Assembly (NCBI GenBank): GCA_015488975.1
Contig: WFMT01000150.1
Coordinates: forward strand, 1 to 6,186
DNA from: Campylobacteraceae bacterium
GTDB lineage: Bacteria > Campylobacterota > Campylobacteria > Campylobacterales > JALSKU01
Direction: 5' to 3'
DNA: 6,186 bases
Of this stretch, positions 1 to 5,587 are shown piece after piece. Position numbers and translations under genes: made by a program. Position 1 is the first letter of the stretch. Every line of letters begins with the position of its first letter. Below the pieces are notes generated by a model. It was not told the DNA's origin and did not search any database. It saw nothing but the letters and a program-made list of their open reading frames with translations.

Positions 1-1126
1 CTGAAAAGATAAATGCTATTATCATAATATTTATATTAAAAATTACATCAAGATGCATAAAATAATCTATTATATAAGTGATTCCTATACCAAAAATTAT
101 CCCTATAATGCCACCTATTGAGGAAAGAACTCCTGATTCAATTAAAAATTGAGACAGGATATCCTCTTTTGTTGCTCCCACCGCCATCCTGACACCTATC
201 TCTCTTGTTCTTTCAGTCACTGATACGAGCATTATATTCATAATTCCAATACCTCCTACAATCAGGCTGATTGATGCAATTGCTGCCAAAAAAAGTGTGA
301 GGATATTTGTTATTTTATCTAATGTTTTCAATATCTCTTGCAAGTCTCGTATAGAAAAATTGTCAGGTTTTCCTTTTTTTATATGCCTGAGTTCTCTTAA
401 AATAACTCTTATTTGTTCTTTGGCTTCTTTTAAAGGAATGTCTTTTTTAACTTTTACTATCATAACTCCCAAATTATTTGAACCGGTAAACCTTCTTTGA
501 ACAAACTTTACAGGTGCAAAAACAACATCATCTTGATCCTCTCCAAAAGTATTTTCTCCTTTAGGTTTCAGCACTCCAATGACATCACAAGAAAATGTAT
601 TTAATCTTATTGTCCTACCTAAAATATTGTCAGTTAAAGATAATTTGTTAAAAACAGTTTTACCTATAATACAAACATTTTTACCGCTTTGTATTTCATC
701 TGGGATAAAAAAGCTGCCATCTTTTAGCTTGTAATTTTCGATTTTAAAATAATCATTTTCTATGCCACTAAGTGTGGTTGAATAGTTTTTATTTTTATAT
801 ATCGCTAAAATCCCTGCATTTACTTTTGGAGAAATAGCTTCTATGGAGTAAACTGATTTTTTTAAAACATGTATTTCATTTAATGTAAAAAGAGGCGAAT
901 TTTGTGTTCTTCCTCCCGGTCCTTTTGATTGTCCTGGAATTATAAAAAGATTTCTGCTTCCAAGTTTGCTTATGCTACCTGTGATATGCCTGCTGGCACT
1001 TTTTCCTATATTTATCATAGCTACAACTGATGCTATTCCTATGATGATACCTATTGTTGTTAAAAATGAACGAAAAAAATTTCTTTTTATTTCCTGTAAA
1101 GCTTGAATCAGTGCATTTATTAACAT
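1..1126 (-). CDS. ABC transporter permease, MacB/FtsX family (3' end cut by window edge)
   Basis: Inner-membrane subunit of a MacAB-type efflux pump. It works with the ATPase and periplasmic adaptor encoded just upstream, coupling cytoplasmic ATP hydrolysis to movements of its periplasmic domain. My translation is open for 375 codons from ATG 1126 to the window edge; the family is usually about 400 residues, so only the last membrane segment and tail should be missing. TM1 is at about residues 20-42. The periplasmic MacB core domain spans about 43-268 and includes VIGVLKPKG (182-190) and DQDDVVFAP (197-205). TM2 is at about 273-300, followed by the FtsX hallmark VTERTREIGVRMAVGA (303-318), TM3 at about 330-353 and the start of TM4. 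The start overlaps the ATPase stop by 7 bp, so translation is probably coupled. Cargo cannot be read from sequence; macrolides, peptides, lipids or siderophores are all known for the family. C152 and C180 could form a periplasmic disulfide. Confidence 0.93.
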   Translation of the reverse strand, partial: MLINALIQALQEIKRNFFRSFLTTIGIIIGIASVVAMINIGKSASRHITGSISKLGSRNLFIIPGQSKGPGGRTQNSPLFTLNEIHVLKKSVYSIEAISPKVNAGILAIYKNKNYSTTLSGIENDYFKIENYKLKDGSFFIPDEIQSGKNVCIIGKTVFNKLSLTDNILGRTIRLNTFSCDVIGVLKPKGENTFGEDQDDVVFAPVKFVQRRFTGSNNLGVMIVKVKKDIPLKEAKEQIRVILRELRHIKKGKPDNFSIRDLQEILKTLDKITNILTLFLAAIASISLIVGGIGIMNIMLVSVTERTREIGVRMAVGATKEDILSQFLIESGVLSSIGGIIGIIFGIGITYIIDYFMHLDVIFNINIMIIAFIFS

Positions 1127-1779
1127 AAGACACCATCTCTAATTTTTATAATTTTAGAGGCATATTTTGCCATGTCTTCTTCATGAGTTACCATGACGAC
1201 TGTGATACCTTGTTTATTCAATTTGGTGATTAACTCCATAGTCTCAGTTTTTCTTTCAGAATCAAGATTGCCAGTAGGCTCATCGGCAAATAAAATTTTA
1301 GGATTTGTAACTATCGCCCTAGCTGTTGCTACTCTTTGTTGCTGACCTCCGCTTAACTTGTTTACTTGATAGTATATTCTATCGGAGAGATCAACTACTT
1401 CTAAAGCTTCTATGCTTCTTTTTATCCTCTCTTTTTTTGAAACACCTTGATAAATAAGAGGCATTTGTACATTATCAAGTGCTGTGGTTTTTTTCAAAAG
1501 GTTAAAATTTTGAAAGATAAATCCAAAAATATATCTTCTGATTAATGCTCTTTGATTCATATCAAGATAAGATATATTTTGATCCTCTAAAAGATATTCT
1601 CCTTTCGTTGGCGTATCAAGAGCTCCAAGTATATTCATAAGAGTAGATTTCCCACTCCCGCTTGGTCCCATAAGTGCTATAAAGTCATTTTTTTGGATAT
1701 GTAAATTTATACCTCTTAAAACACTTGTCTGCGTTTCCTTCTTACCAAATATTTTAGTAATATTTTTTAGTTTTATCAT
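1120..1779 (-). CDS. ABC transporter ATP-binding protein, MacB/LolD type
   Basis: Cytoplasmic ATPase that powers the MacB-type permease encoded next. The 219-residue product from ATG 1779 carries the full motif set: Walker A GPSGSGKST (38-46), Q-loop Q90, signature LSGGQ (142-146), Walker B ILFADEP (162-168) with catalytic E167, D-loop NLD (171-173) and switch histidine H199. This is the usual length for stand-alone ATPases of the MacB/LolD/FtsE group. The reading frame is open 60 bp further upstream to an ATG at 1839. I prefer 1779 because it forms an ATGA overlap with the adaptor stop codon, and because the extra 20 residues (MCSLFRKIKG...) lie inside the adaptor gene and do not look like the family. 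No Shine-Dalgarno site is placed for 1779, so expression probably depends on coupling to the adaptor gene. An A8 run directly at the start is described separately. LolD is the alternative identity, but the adaptor and MacB-type permease neighbours favour efflux. Confidence 0.95.
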   Translation of the reverse strand: MIKLKNITKIFGKKETQTSVLRGINLHIQKNDFIALMGPSGSGKSTLMNILGALDTPTKGEYLLEDQNISYLDMNQRALIRRYIFGFIFQNFNLLKKTTALDNVQMPLIYQGVSKKERIKRSIEALEVVDLSDRIYYQVNKLSGGQQQRVATARAIVTNPKILFADEPTGNLDSERKTETMELITKLNKQGITVVMVTHEEDMAKYASKIIKIRDGVLC

Positions 1780-1787
1780 TTTTTTTG
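1776..1787 (-). other. A8 slippery run at adaptor stop / ATPase start
   Basis: On the coding strand the junction reads C-A8-TGA. The adaptor ends with codons CAA AAA AAA TGA and the ATPase begins at the ATG overlapping that TGA. The adaptor frame therefore contains the heptamer A AAA AAA, the canonical bacterial -1 frameshift site, immediately before a stop. A slip of -1 would read directly into ATG ATA AAA, giving an adaptor-ATPase fusion of about 611 residues. A short AT-only inverted repeat follows (1765-1759 with 1753-1747), which is a weak candidate stimulator. The simple reading, termination and re-initiation on ATGA, needs no frameshift and is the default. Confidence 0.45.
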
Positions 1788-2954
1788 TGCTATTATTACT
1801 TTCTCTCCAACCTTTAATCTTTCTGAAGAGACTGCACATTTGTTGAAGTTGAAGCCCAATACTTTTACTTTTACAGGTATAGGTATATTGTCTTTTAAAA
1901 TATAAACTTTGTTTTTCACTTTTGGTTTAAAAAGTAGAGCTGCTCTTGGAATAATTTTCACATTTTTAATCGTTTTGGTTATAATGCTTATATTGGCACT
2001 CATTCCAGGCTTTAGCAGTAAATTGTTATTTTGTATATTCACTATTGCCTCGTAAGTAACAACACCATTTATATTTCTAGGTTCAAGTCTGATTTGAGAT
2101 ATTTTAGCAGTAAATATTTTGTTTGGATACGCATCTACTGTAAACTTAACCAAATCATTATCTTTTATATTGGATATATCAAGCTCATCTACAGCTATTT
2201 GAAGTTGCATTTTTTTTAGGTTTTGAGCTATTATAAATAAAGTAGGAGTTTGAAATGAAGCTGCTACAGTTTGCCCTACATTTACATTTTTACTAAGAAC
2301 AATCCCATTTACCGGCGAATATATAATAGTTTTACCAAGATTGTAGTTTGCTGATTTTAGTGAATCTAAACTTACCCTAAGTGTCGCTTTTGCAACCATC
2401 AGGCTATCTTTTAAGGTTTGAATATCGAGCTTATCAGTTTTATATATTGTTTTATCATTGTCATAAGTTTTTTGCGAGGGCAGAGTATTGTTAGATGTTT
2501 TTTTTAAAGATATGTCTCTTTGAAAATTTATTTTTGCATTCTGATAGTTATCTTTTGCTATTTTGATTTGTGTTTGTAGCTTTAAAATAGCAGATTTTGC
2601 ATTTTGAACATTAGCAAGAGCTTGATCTTTTGCAAACTTATAATTAGTATCATCTATTTTTGCAAGGATTTCTCCTTTTTTTACAATCGAATTATAATCT
2701 ACATAAATTTTTTTAATTGTTCCTGAAACTTCAGTACCTACATTTACTTGAGTTGTCGGGTTTATAGAGCCGGTTTCAGATACGCTTAGATTTAAATCTC
2801 CTATAATTACTGAACTTGTTATATAAGATTTATGTTTTTTTGGCTTTAAATGAAATATAAAATAAATTCCAACTATCAAAATAATGATAACTATCGTAAT
2901 AATCCACCATTTTTTCGAATTTCTTTTTTTATTTACGATATCTTGTAATTCCAT
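1776..2954 (-). CDS. MacA-like periplasmic adaptor (membrane fusion protein) of an ABC efflux pump
   Basis: The 392-residue adaptor should bridge the inner-membrane MacB-type permease and an outer-membrane channel. A short basic N-terminus is followed by one membrane anchor (about 17-36, WWIITIVIIILIVG). The first half of the biotinyl-lipoyl domain is at about 66-106. A long Lys/Asn-rich helical hairpin (about 107-206) should contact the outer-membrane channel. The second lipoyl half follows at about 208-232 (YSPVNGIVLSKNVNVGQTV), then a beta-barrel domain at about 248-325 including LLLKPGMSANISI (312-324), and a membrane-proximal domain to the end. There is no lipobox cysteine near the N-terminus, so it is anchored by the helix and not by a lipid. 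A weak AAGG site (2967-2964) sits 9 nt before ATG. It is first in the efflux operon, behind a promoter at about 3055, and its TGA overlaps the ATPase ATG by 4 bp. An RND-pump adaptor is the alternative, but the ABC genes make the MacA type much more likely. Confidence 0.93.
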   Translation of the reverse strand: MELQDIVNKKRNSKKWWIITIVIIILIVGIYFIFHLKPKKHKSYITSSVIIGDLNLSVSETGSINPTTQVNVGTEVSGTIKKIYVDYNSIVKKGEILAKIDDTNYKFAKDQALANVQNAKSAILKLQTQIKIAKDNYQNAKINFQRDISLKKTSNNTLPSQKTYDNDKTIYKTDKLDIQTLKDSLMVAKATLRVSLDSLKSANYNLGKTIIYSPVNGIVLSKNVNVGQTVAASFQTPTLFIIAQNLKKMQLQIAVDELDISNIKDNDLVKFTVDAYPNKIFTAKISQIRLEPRNINGVVTYEAIVNIQNNNLLLKPGMSANISIITKTIKNVKIIPRAALLFKPKVKNKVYILKDNIPIPVKVKVLGFNFNKCAVSSERLKVGEKVIIAQKK

Positions 2955-2981
2955 ATTGCATAGCCTTGATTTTTTTTGGAT

Positions 2982-3109
2982 TATATAACTGACCTTTTCG
3001 TTAGAAAATTTCCACCATAGCTCTATCTATACTGAAAACTTTCTGCCTCGTATTATACCACATTCTATAATGCTGATGATGTGATATAGTGCTTAAGGTC
3101 AGCTATATA
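2982..3109. repeat. 15-bp inverted repeat flanking the efflux-operon promoter
   Basis: TATATAACTGACCTT at 2982-2996 is matched on the opposite strand by AAGGTCAGCTATATA at 3095-3109, with 14 of 15 positions identical and 98 bp between the arms. The midpoint, about 3045, coincides with the transcription start expected from the -10 box at 3057-3052. The arms thus lie near -57 and +56. This would suit a regulator binding two sites and looping the DNA. No target-site duplication is evident at the outer ends, so a small mobile element is less likely. Confidence 0.5.
3052..3057 (-). promoter_or_regulatory. Predicted extended -10 promoter of the adaptor-ATPase-permease operon
   Basis: Read on the minus strand the sequence is TGTGGTATAATACG, a perfect TATAAT preceded by TGG, which makes an extended -10 element. 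There is no good TTGACA at -35, which is normal for the housekeeping sigma factor of Campylobacterota. The start site would be near 3045, leaving an untranslated leader of about 90 nt before the adaptor ATG at 2954. This suggests the efflux genes are transcribed independently of argG-tauE, though read-through is possible because no clear terminator lies between them. Confidence 0.55.
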
Positions 3110-3147
3110 GTTTATATGGTGATAATATCAAACTTTTTGTTTTAAAA

Positions 3148-3951
3148 CTATAAAAACATACTCAGCATCTTGATACTCAAAGATATAAGCAATAATGCAA
3201 ATATTTTTTTTATAGTGCCAACAGGTAACTTATGGGAAAGTTTTGCACCAATTGGAACCATGAGAGAGCTAAATAATGAAATAACTATAAATGCCGGAAG
3301 TGATATATATCCAAAAGTAAGATCTTGTAAGTTTGTGTGTTGCCAACCATTGATCAAATATCCTAAAGTTGCACTTAGTGCAAGTGGAAAACCTATAGTT
3401 GCGGCAGTACCGATAGCTTTTCGGATACCTGTATTTTGCCAAATCAAATAAGGCACATTCAAAGAAGTCCCACCTATGGATACCATAGCAGAAACAGCCC
3501 CTATGATAAAACCGGAAAATAATTGCCAAAAAGCTCCTAATAATTCTCTATCTGGTTTTGGTTTTTTATTTAAGAACATTTGTAAAGCAACATATGCCAT
3601 AAAAATAGAAAAAAATACAGATAAAAACAGTGAGCTAAGATGAGAAACTATAAAAGTTGCTAAAAATGCCCCAAGCAAGATGCCAGGAGTCATTAGTTTT
3701 ACTACATTCCAAAGCACATCGCCAAGTTTATGGTGTGTTATCATATTTGTAAAAGATGTTATTACTATAGTTGCCATAGCTGTTCCAAGTGCGAGATGTA
3801 CAACTTCGTTTTGTGGTATCTTTTGCATCAAAAAAATTGCCGTAAGCGAAGGAACAAGTATGCCTCCGCCTCCTATGCCAAGCATCCCGGCTGCAATGCC
3901 CACAAATGAGCCTAAAACAATATAAATAGCAATAAACTCCCAACTTATCAT
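3148..3951 (-). CDS. TauE/SafE-family sulfite/anion transporter
   Basis: Polytopic inner-membrane protein of 267 residues, a normal length for the TauE/SafE (DUF81-type) family. Members export or import small anions, mostly sulfur compounds such as sulfite, sulfoacetate or thiosulfate. Two internally repeated halves each carry the family glycine motif: GMLGIGGGGILVP at 22-34 and GAVSAMVSIGGTSLNVP at 151-167. Hydrophobic stretches suggest about eight membrane helices, around 8-38, 56-72, 84-104, 106-127, 143-165, 183-201, 212-233 and 247-266. The ATG lies 10 bp after the argG stop, so the two are probably cotranscribed. There is no convincing Shine-Dalgarno site (AAAAAAGTTAAA before ATG). The substrate cannot be told from sequence, and its position behind argG does not point to a role in arginine synthesis. 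A sulfur-oxidising lifestyle, common in this phylum, would explain a sulfite exporter. Confidence 0.92.
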   Translation of the reverse strand: MISWEFIAIYIVLGSFVGIAAGMLGIGGGGILVPSLTAIFLMQKIPQNEVVHLALGTAMATIVITSFTNMITHHKLGDVLWNVVKLMTPGILLGAFLATFIVSHLSSLFLSVFFSIFMAYVALQMFLNKKPKPDRELLGAFWQLFSGFIIGAVSAMVSIGGTSLNVPYLIWQNTGIRKAIGTAATIGFPLALSATLGYLINGWQHTNLQDLTFGYISLPAFIVISLFSSLMVPIGAKLSHKLPVGTIKKIFALLLISLSIKMLSMFL

Positions 3952-3961
3952 TTTAACTTTT

Positions 3962-5182
3962 TTACTTAACTTTTCCGTTAATGATAAATCTTAAAGCATT
4001 TAGTTTTATAAAGCCGGCAGCATCTTTTTGATTGTAAACTTCATCTTCTTCAAAAGTACAGTATGCTGCGTTAAAAAGAGAATTTGGAGATGTTCTTCCA
4101 ACTACTGTGGTATTTCCTTTGTATAACTTGAGCCTTACTGTTCCTTTTACTTTTTCTTGTGTTCGATCTATGGCTGCTTGAAGCATTTCTCTCTCCGGGG
4201 CAAACCAAAAACCGTTATATACGAGCGTGGCATATTTAGGCATGATTTCATCTTTTGTATGGGCTTCTTCTCTATCAAGTGTGATACTCTCTATGGCACG
4301 ATGAGCCTTTAAAAGTATTGTTCCGCCTGGGGTCTCGTAGCATCCTCTGCTTTTCATACCCACAAATCTATTTTCTACTATATCAACTCTTCCAATGCCA
4401 TGAGTATTTCCTAAATCATTTAATTTTCTAAGAAGTTTTGAAGGAGATAATTTTTCACCGTTTATGCTCACAGGATCTCCTTTTTCAAAGCCTATTTCTA
4501 TGTATTCTGGCTTATTTGGTGCAAACTCTATAGAATTTGTCCATCTCCACATGCTCTCTTCAGGTTCGGCGCCTGGATCTTCTAATATACCGCCTTCATA
4601 AGAGATATGAAGCAAGTTTGCATCCATAGAATAGGGTGATTTTTTGCCGTGCCCTTCTATCTTGATGCCATGTTTTGCTGCATAAGCTAAAAGTTTTTCT
4701 CTACTGTTTAAGTCCCACTCTCTCCAGGGGGCTATGACTGTGAGATTTGGATTTTTACTCAAATACCCGATTTCAAATCGCACTTGATCATTTCCTTTGC
4801 CAGTTGCTCCATGGCTTACTGCATCTGCACCGGTTAGTTTGGCTATCTCAACTTGTCTTTTTGCTATAAGTGGTCTGGCTATAGAAGTTCCTAAGAGATA
4901 TTCTCCTTCGTAAATAGCATTTGCCCTGAACATTGGAAATACATAATCTTTTACAAACTCTTCTGTTAAATCCTCTATAAAGATATTTTCCGGTTTTATG
5001 CCAAGAGCCAAAGCTTTTTCTCTTGCTGGTTCAACCTCTTCACCTTGACCTATATCGGCTGTAAATGTTACAACTTCGGCATTATACTCATCTTGAAGCC
5101 ATTTGAGTATAACACTCGTATCAAGTCCTCCACTATAAGCTAAAACAACTTTTTTAACATCTTTTTTCAATTTTTTCTCCAT
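3962..5182 (-). CDS. argG: Argininosuccinate synthase
   Basis: Cytoplasmic enzyme of arginine biosynthesis. It condenses citrulline and aspartate with ATP to give argininosuccinate, AMP and pyrophosphate. The product is 406 residues, the length of the class found in Campylobacter. The ATP-binding PP-loop is AYSGGLDTS (15-23). Other conserved blocks are FTADIGQGEE (40-49), FRANAIYEGEYLLGTSIARP (85-104), SHGATGKGNDQVRFE (123-137), APWREWDLNSREKLL (151-165), SPYSMDANLLHISYEG (182-197) and GRVDIVENRFVGMKSRG (264-280). The gene is intact. The start is uncertain: ATG 5182 has no Shine-Dalgarno site, whereas TTG at 5170 (codon 5) has GGAG six bases upstream and would give MKKDVKKVVLAY, matching the N-terminus I recall for relatives. 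It is divergent from the S4/trpD genes, with tauE 10 bp downstream. Regulation may act through the three-arm leader at 5203-5237. Confidence 0.98.
   Translation of the reverse strand: MEKKLKKDVKKVVLAYSGGLDTSVILKWLQDEYNAEVVTFTADIGQGEEVEPAREKALALGIKPENIFIEDLTEEFVKDYVFPMFRANAIYEGEYLLGTSIARPLIAKRQVEIAKLTGADAVSHGATGKGNDQVRFEIGYLSKNPNLTVIAPWREWDLNSREKLLAYAAKHGIKIEGHGKKSPYSMDANLLHISYEGGILEDPGAEPEESMWRWTNSIEFAPNKPEYIEIGFEKGDPVSINGEKLSPSKLLRKLNDLGNTHGIGRVDIVENRFVGMKSRGCYETPGGTILLKAHRAIESITLDREEAHTKDEIMPKYATLVYNGFWFAPEREMLQAAIDRTQEKVKGTVRLKLYKGNTTVVGRTSPNSLFNAAYCTFEEDEVYNQKDAAGFIKLNALRFIINGKVK
5177..5180 (-). promoter_or_regulatory. GGAG ribosome binding site inside the annotated argG start, pointing to TTG 5170
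   Basis: GGAG overlaps the G of ATG 5182 and the next codon. It is followed by six A residues and then TTG (5170-5168), which is ideal spacing. By contrast the bases before ATG 5182 (TATTTCAACA) contain no purine-rich site. If TTG is used, ArgG is 402 residues long. Confidence 0.5.
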
Positions 5183-5202
5183 TGTTGAAATATTTAATAG
5201 TA

Positions 5203-5237
5203 TTTTATCTAAAAACAGATAAAAAAGTTATTTATCT
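5203..5237 (-). promoter_or_regulatory. Three alternating inverted arms in the argG leader
   Basis: In the direction of argG the order is AGATAAA (5237-5231), TTTTATCT (5224-5217) and AGATAAAA (5210-5203). The middle arm can pair with the first (7 bp, 7-base loop) or the third (8 bp, GTTTTT loop), but not both. The block ends 20 bp before ATG 5182. It could be a switching RNA element or, as DNA, a set of regulator half-sites about 13-14 bp apart. The arms are AT-rich, so the hairpins would be weak, and the sequence does not match the E. coli ArgR box. Confidence 0.35.
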
Positions 5238-5295
5238 TAAATTGTAATAAATGTGATGATGAGCTTTGATAATCTTTTTTCCAAAACAAGCAAAT

Positions 5296-5301
5296 ATTAT
5301 A
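5296..5301 (-). promoter_or_regulatory. Predicted -10 box of the argG promoter
   Basis: The minus strand reads ACGGTATAATATTTGC, a perfect TATAAT. The start would be near 5289, giving a leader of about 107 nt that includes the three-arm element. An alternative weaker box (TAAAAT, within 5208-5200) closer to the gene cannot be excluded. On the plus strand the same bases read TATTAT (5295-5300), so a divergent promoter for the S4 gene could overlap it. Confidence 0.45.
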
Positions 5302-5321
5302 CCGTTTCTAAGCAATCTTTT

Positions 5322-5329
5322 TATAAAAT
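5322..5329 (+). promoter_or_regulatory. Possible -10 box of the S4-trpD operon, at the very start of the gene
   Basis: TATAAAAT ends only 6 bases before the S4 gene ATG at 5336. Transcription from it would begin at about 5334-5336, giving a leaderless or nearly leaderless message. This agrees with the lack of any Shine-Dalgarno site before that ATG (AAAATAACTTT). The competing candidate is TATTAT at 5295-5300, which would leave a leader of about 30 nt. Confidence 0.35.
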
Positions 5330-5335
5330 AACTTT

Positions 5336-5587
5336 ATGAGAATAGATAAATATTTAAATAGTGTAAATATCACTAAAAGGCGAGCCGTATCGGAAGATAT
5401 GTGTAAAAGCGGAGTTGTCAGTATAAATGGCAGAGTTGCAAAACCTGCCAAAGATGTAAAAGTTGGGGATTTTATAGAAATCAAGTATCTTGAAAGAGTT
5501 GAGAGATATGAAGTTTTGCAAATTCCTATTACTAAAAGTATTCCTAAAAGTAAAAAAGATGAGTATGTAAGGAGGGTTGATGTTTAA
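5336..5587 (+). CDS. S4-domain RNA-binding protein, RqcP/Hsp15-like
   Basis: Small basic protein of 83 residues that is essentially one S4 RNA-binding fold. It opens with MRIDKYLNSVNITKRRAVSE (1-20), continues with the loop VVSINGRVAKPAKDVKVGD (27-45), and ends in a beta strand plus a short basic tail. The pattern RxDKxL...KRR...G.v.iNG..aK.s.dVk.GD is shared by Hsp15 (HslR) and Bacillus RqcP (YabO), which bind the 50S subunit with its stalled peptidyl-tRNA in ribosome rescue. At 83 residues it is RqcP-sized and lacks the C-terminal extension of E. coli Hsp15 (about 133). The role in ribosome quality control is inferred from the family; RqcH is not in the window. The gene overlaps trpD by 8 bp and has no Shine-Dalgarno site of its own. 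Its link to a tryptophan gene looks positional and not functional. Confidence 0.9.
   Translation: MRIDKYLNSVNITKRRAVSEDMCKSGVVSINGRVAKPAKDVKVGDFIEIKYLERVERYEVLQIPITKSIPKSKKDEYVRRVDV
5569..5576 (+). promoter_or_regulatory. Strong Shine-Dalgarno site for trpD inside the S4 gene
   Basis: AAGGAGGG lies in the last codons of the S4 gene, with its AGGAGG core (5570-5575) four bases before ATG 5580. It is the best ribosome binding site in the window and fixes the trpD start at 5580. The nearby ATG at 5587 is in another frame that closes after about 24 codons. Confidence 0.85.

Noticed and set aside
297..500. Plus-strand open frame of 67 codons
   Set aside because: It lies wholly antisense to the MacB-type permease, which has a continuous motif-rich reading; no ribosome binding site or recognisable domain.
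1780..1839. Longer ATPase start at ATG 1839, adding 20 residues
   Set aside because: The extension lies inside the adaptor gene, does not resemble ABC ATPase N-termini, and the ATGA overlap at 1779 is the typical arrangement. It is noted only because it keeps the frame open for the slippage idea.
2970..2977. T8 run in the adaptor leader as a phase-variation tract
   Set aside because: Eight A/T bases are unremarkable in DNA of this composition, and it lies outside the coding region.
3066..3071. TATAAT on the plus strand, a possible promoter antisense to the tauE 3' end
   Set aside because: It is the inverted partner of the minus-strand -10 in an AT-rich gap, with no gene or structure downstream to support it.
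3139..3148. GTTTTAAAAC palindrome at the end of tauE, as a terminator
   Set aside because: A 10-bp palindrome without loop or G+C stem and without a proper T-tract downstream is not a convincing intrinsic terminator.
3170..3943. Several open frames on both strands inside the TauE/SafE gene
   Set aside because: They are shadows of the real gene, whose glycine motifs and membrane segments are clear. The shadow products are Cys/aromatic-rich or lack any domain.
5230..5285. Leader peptide for arginine attenuation upstream of argG
   Set aside because: The only short frame starts with TTG, has no ribosome binding site, and contains one arginine in about 15 codons, so it is not an arginine-rich leader.
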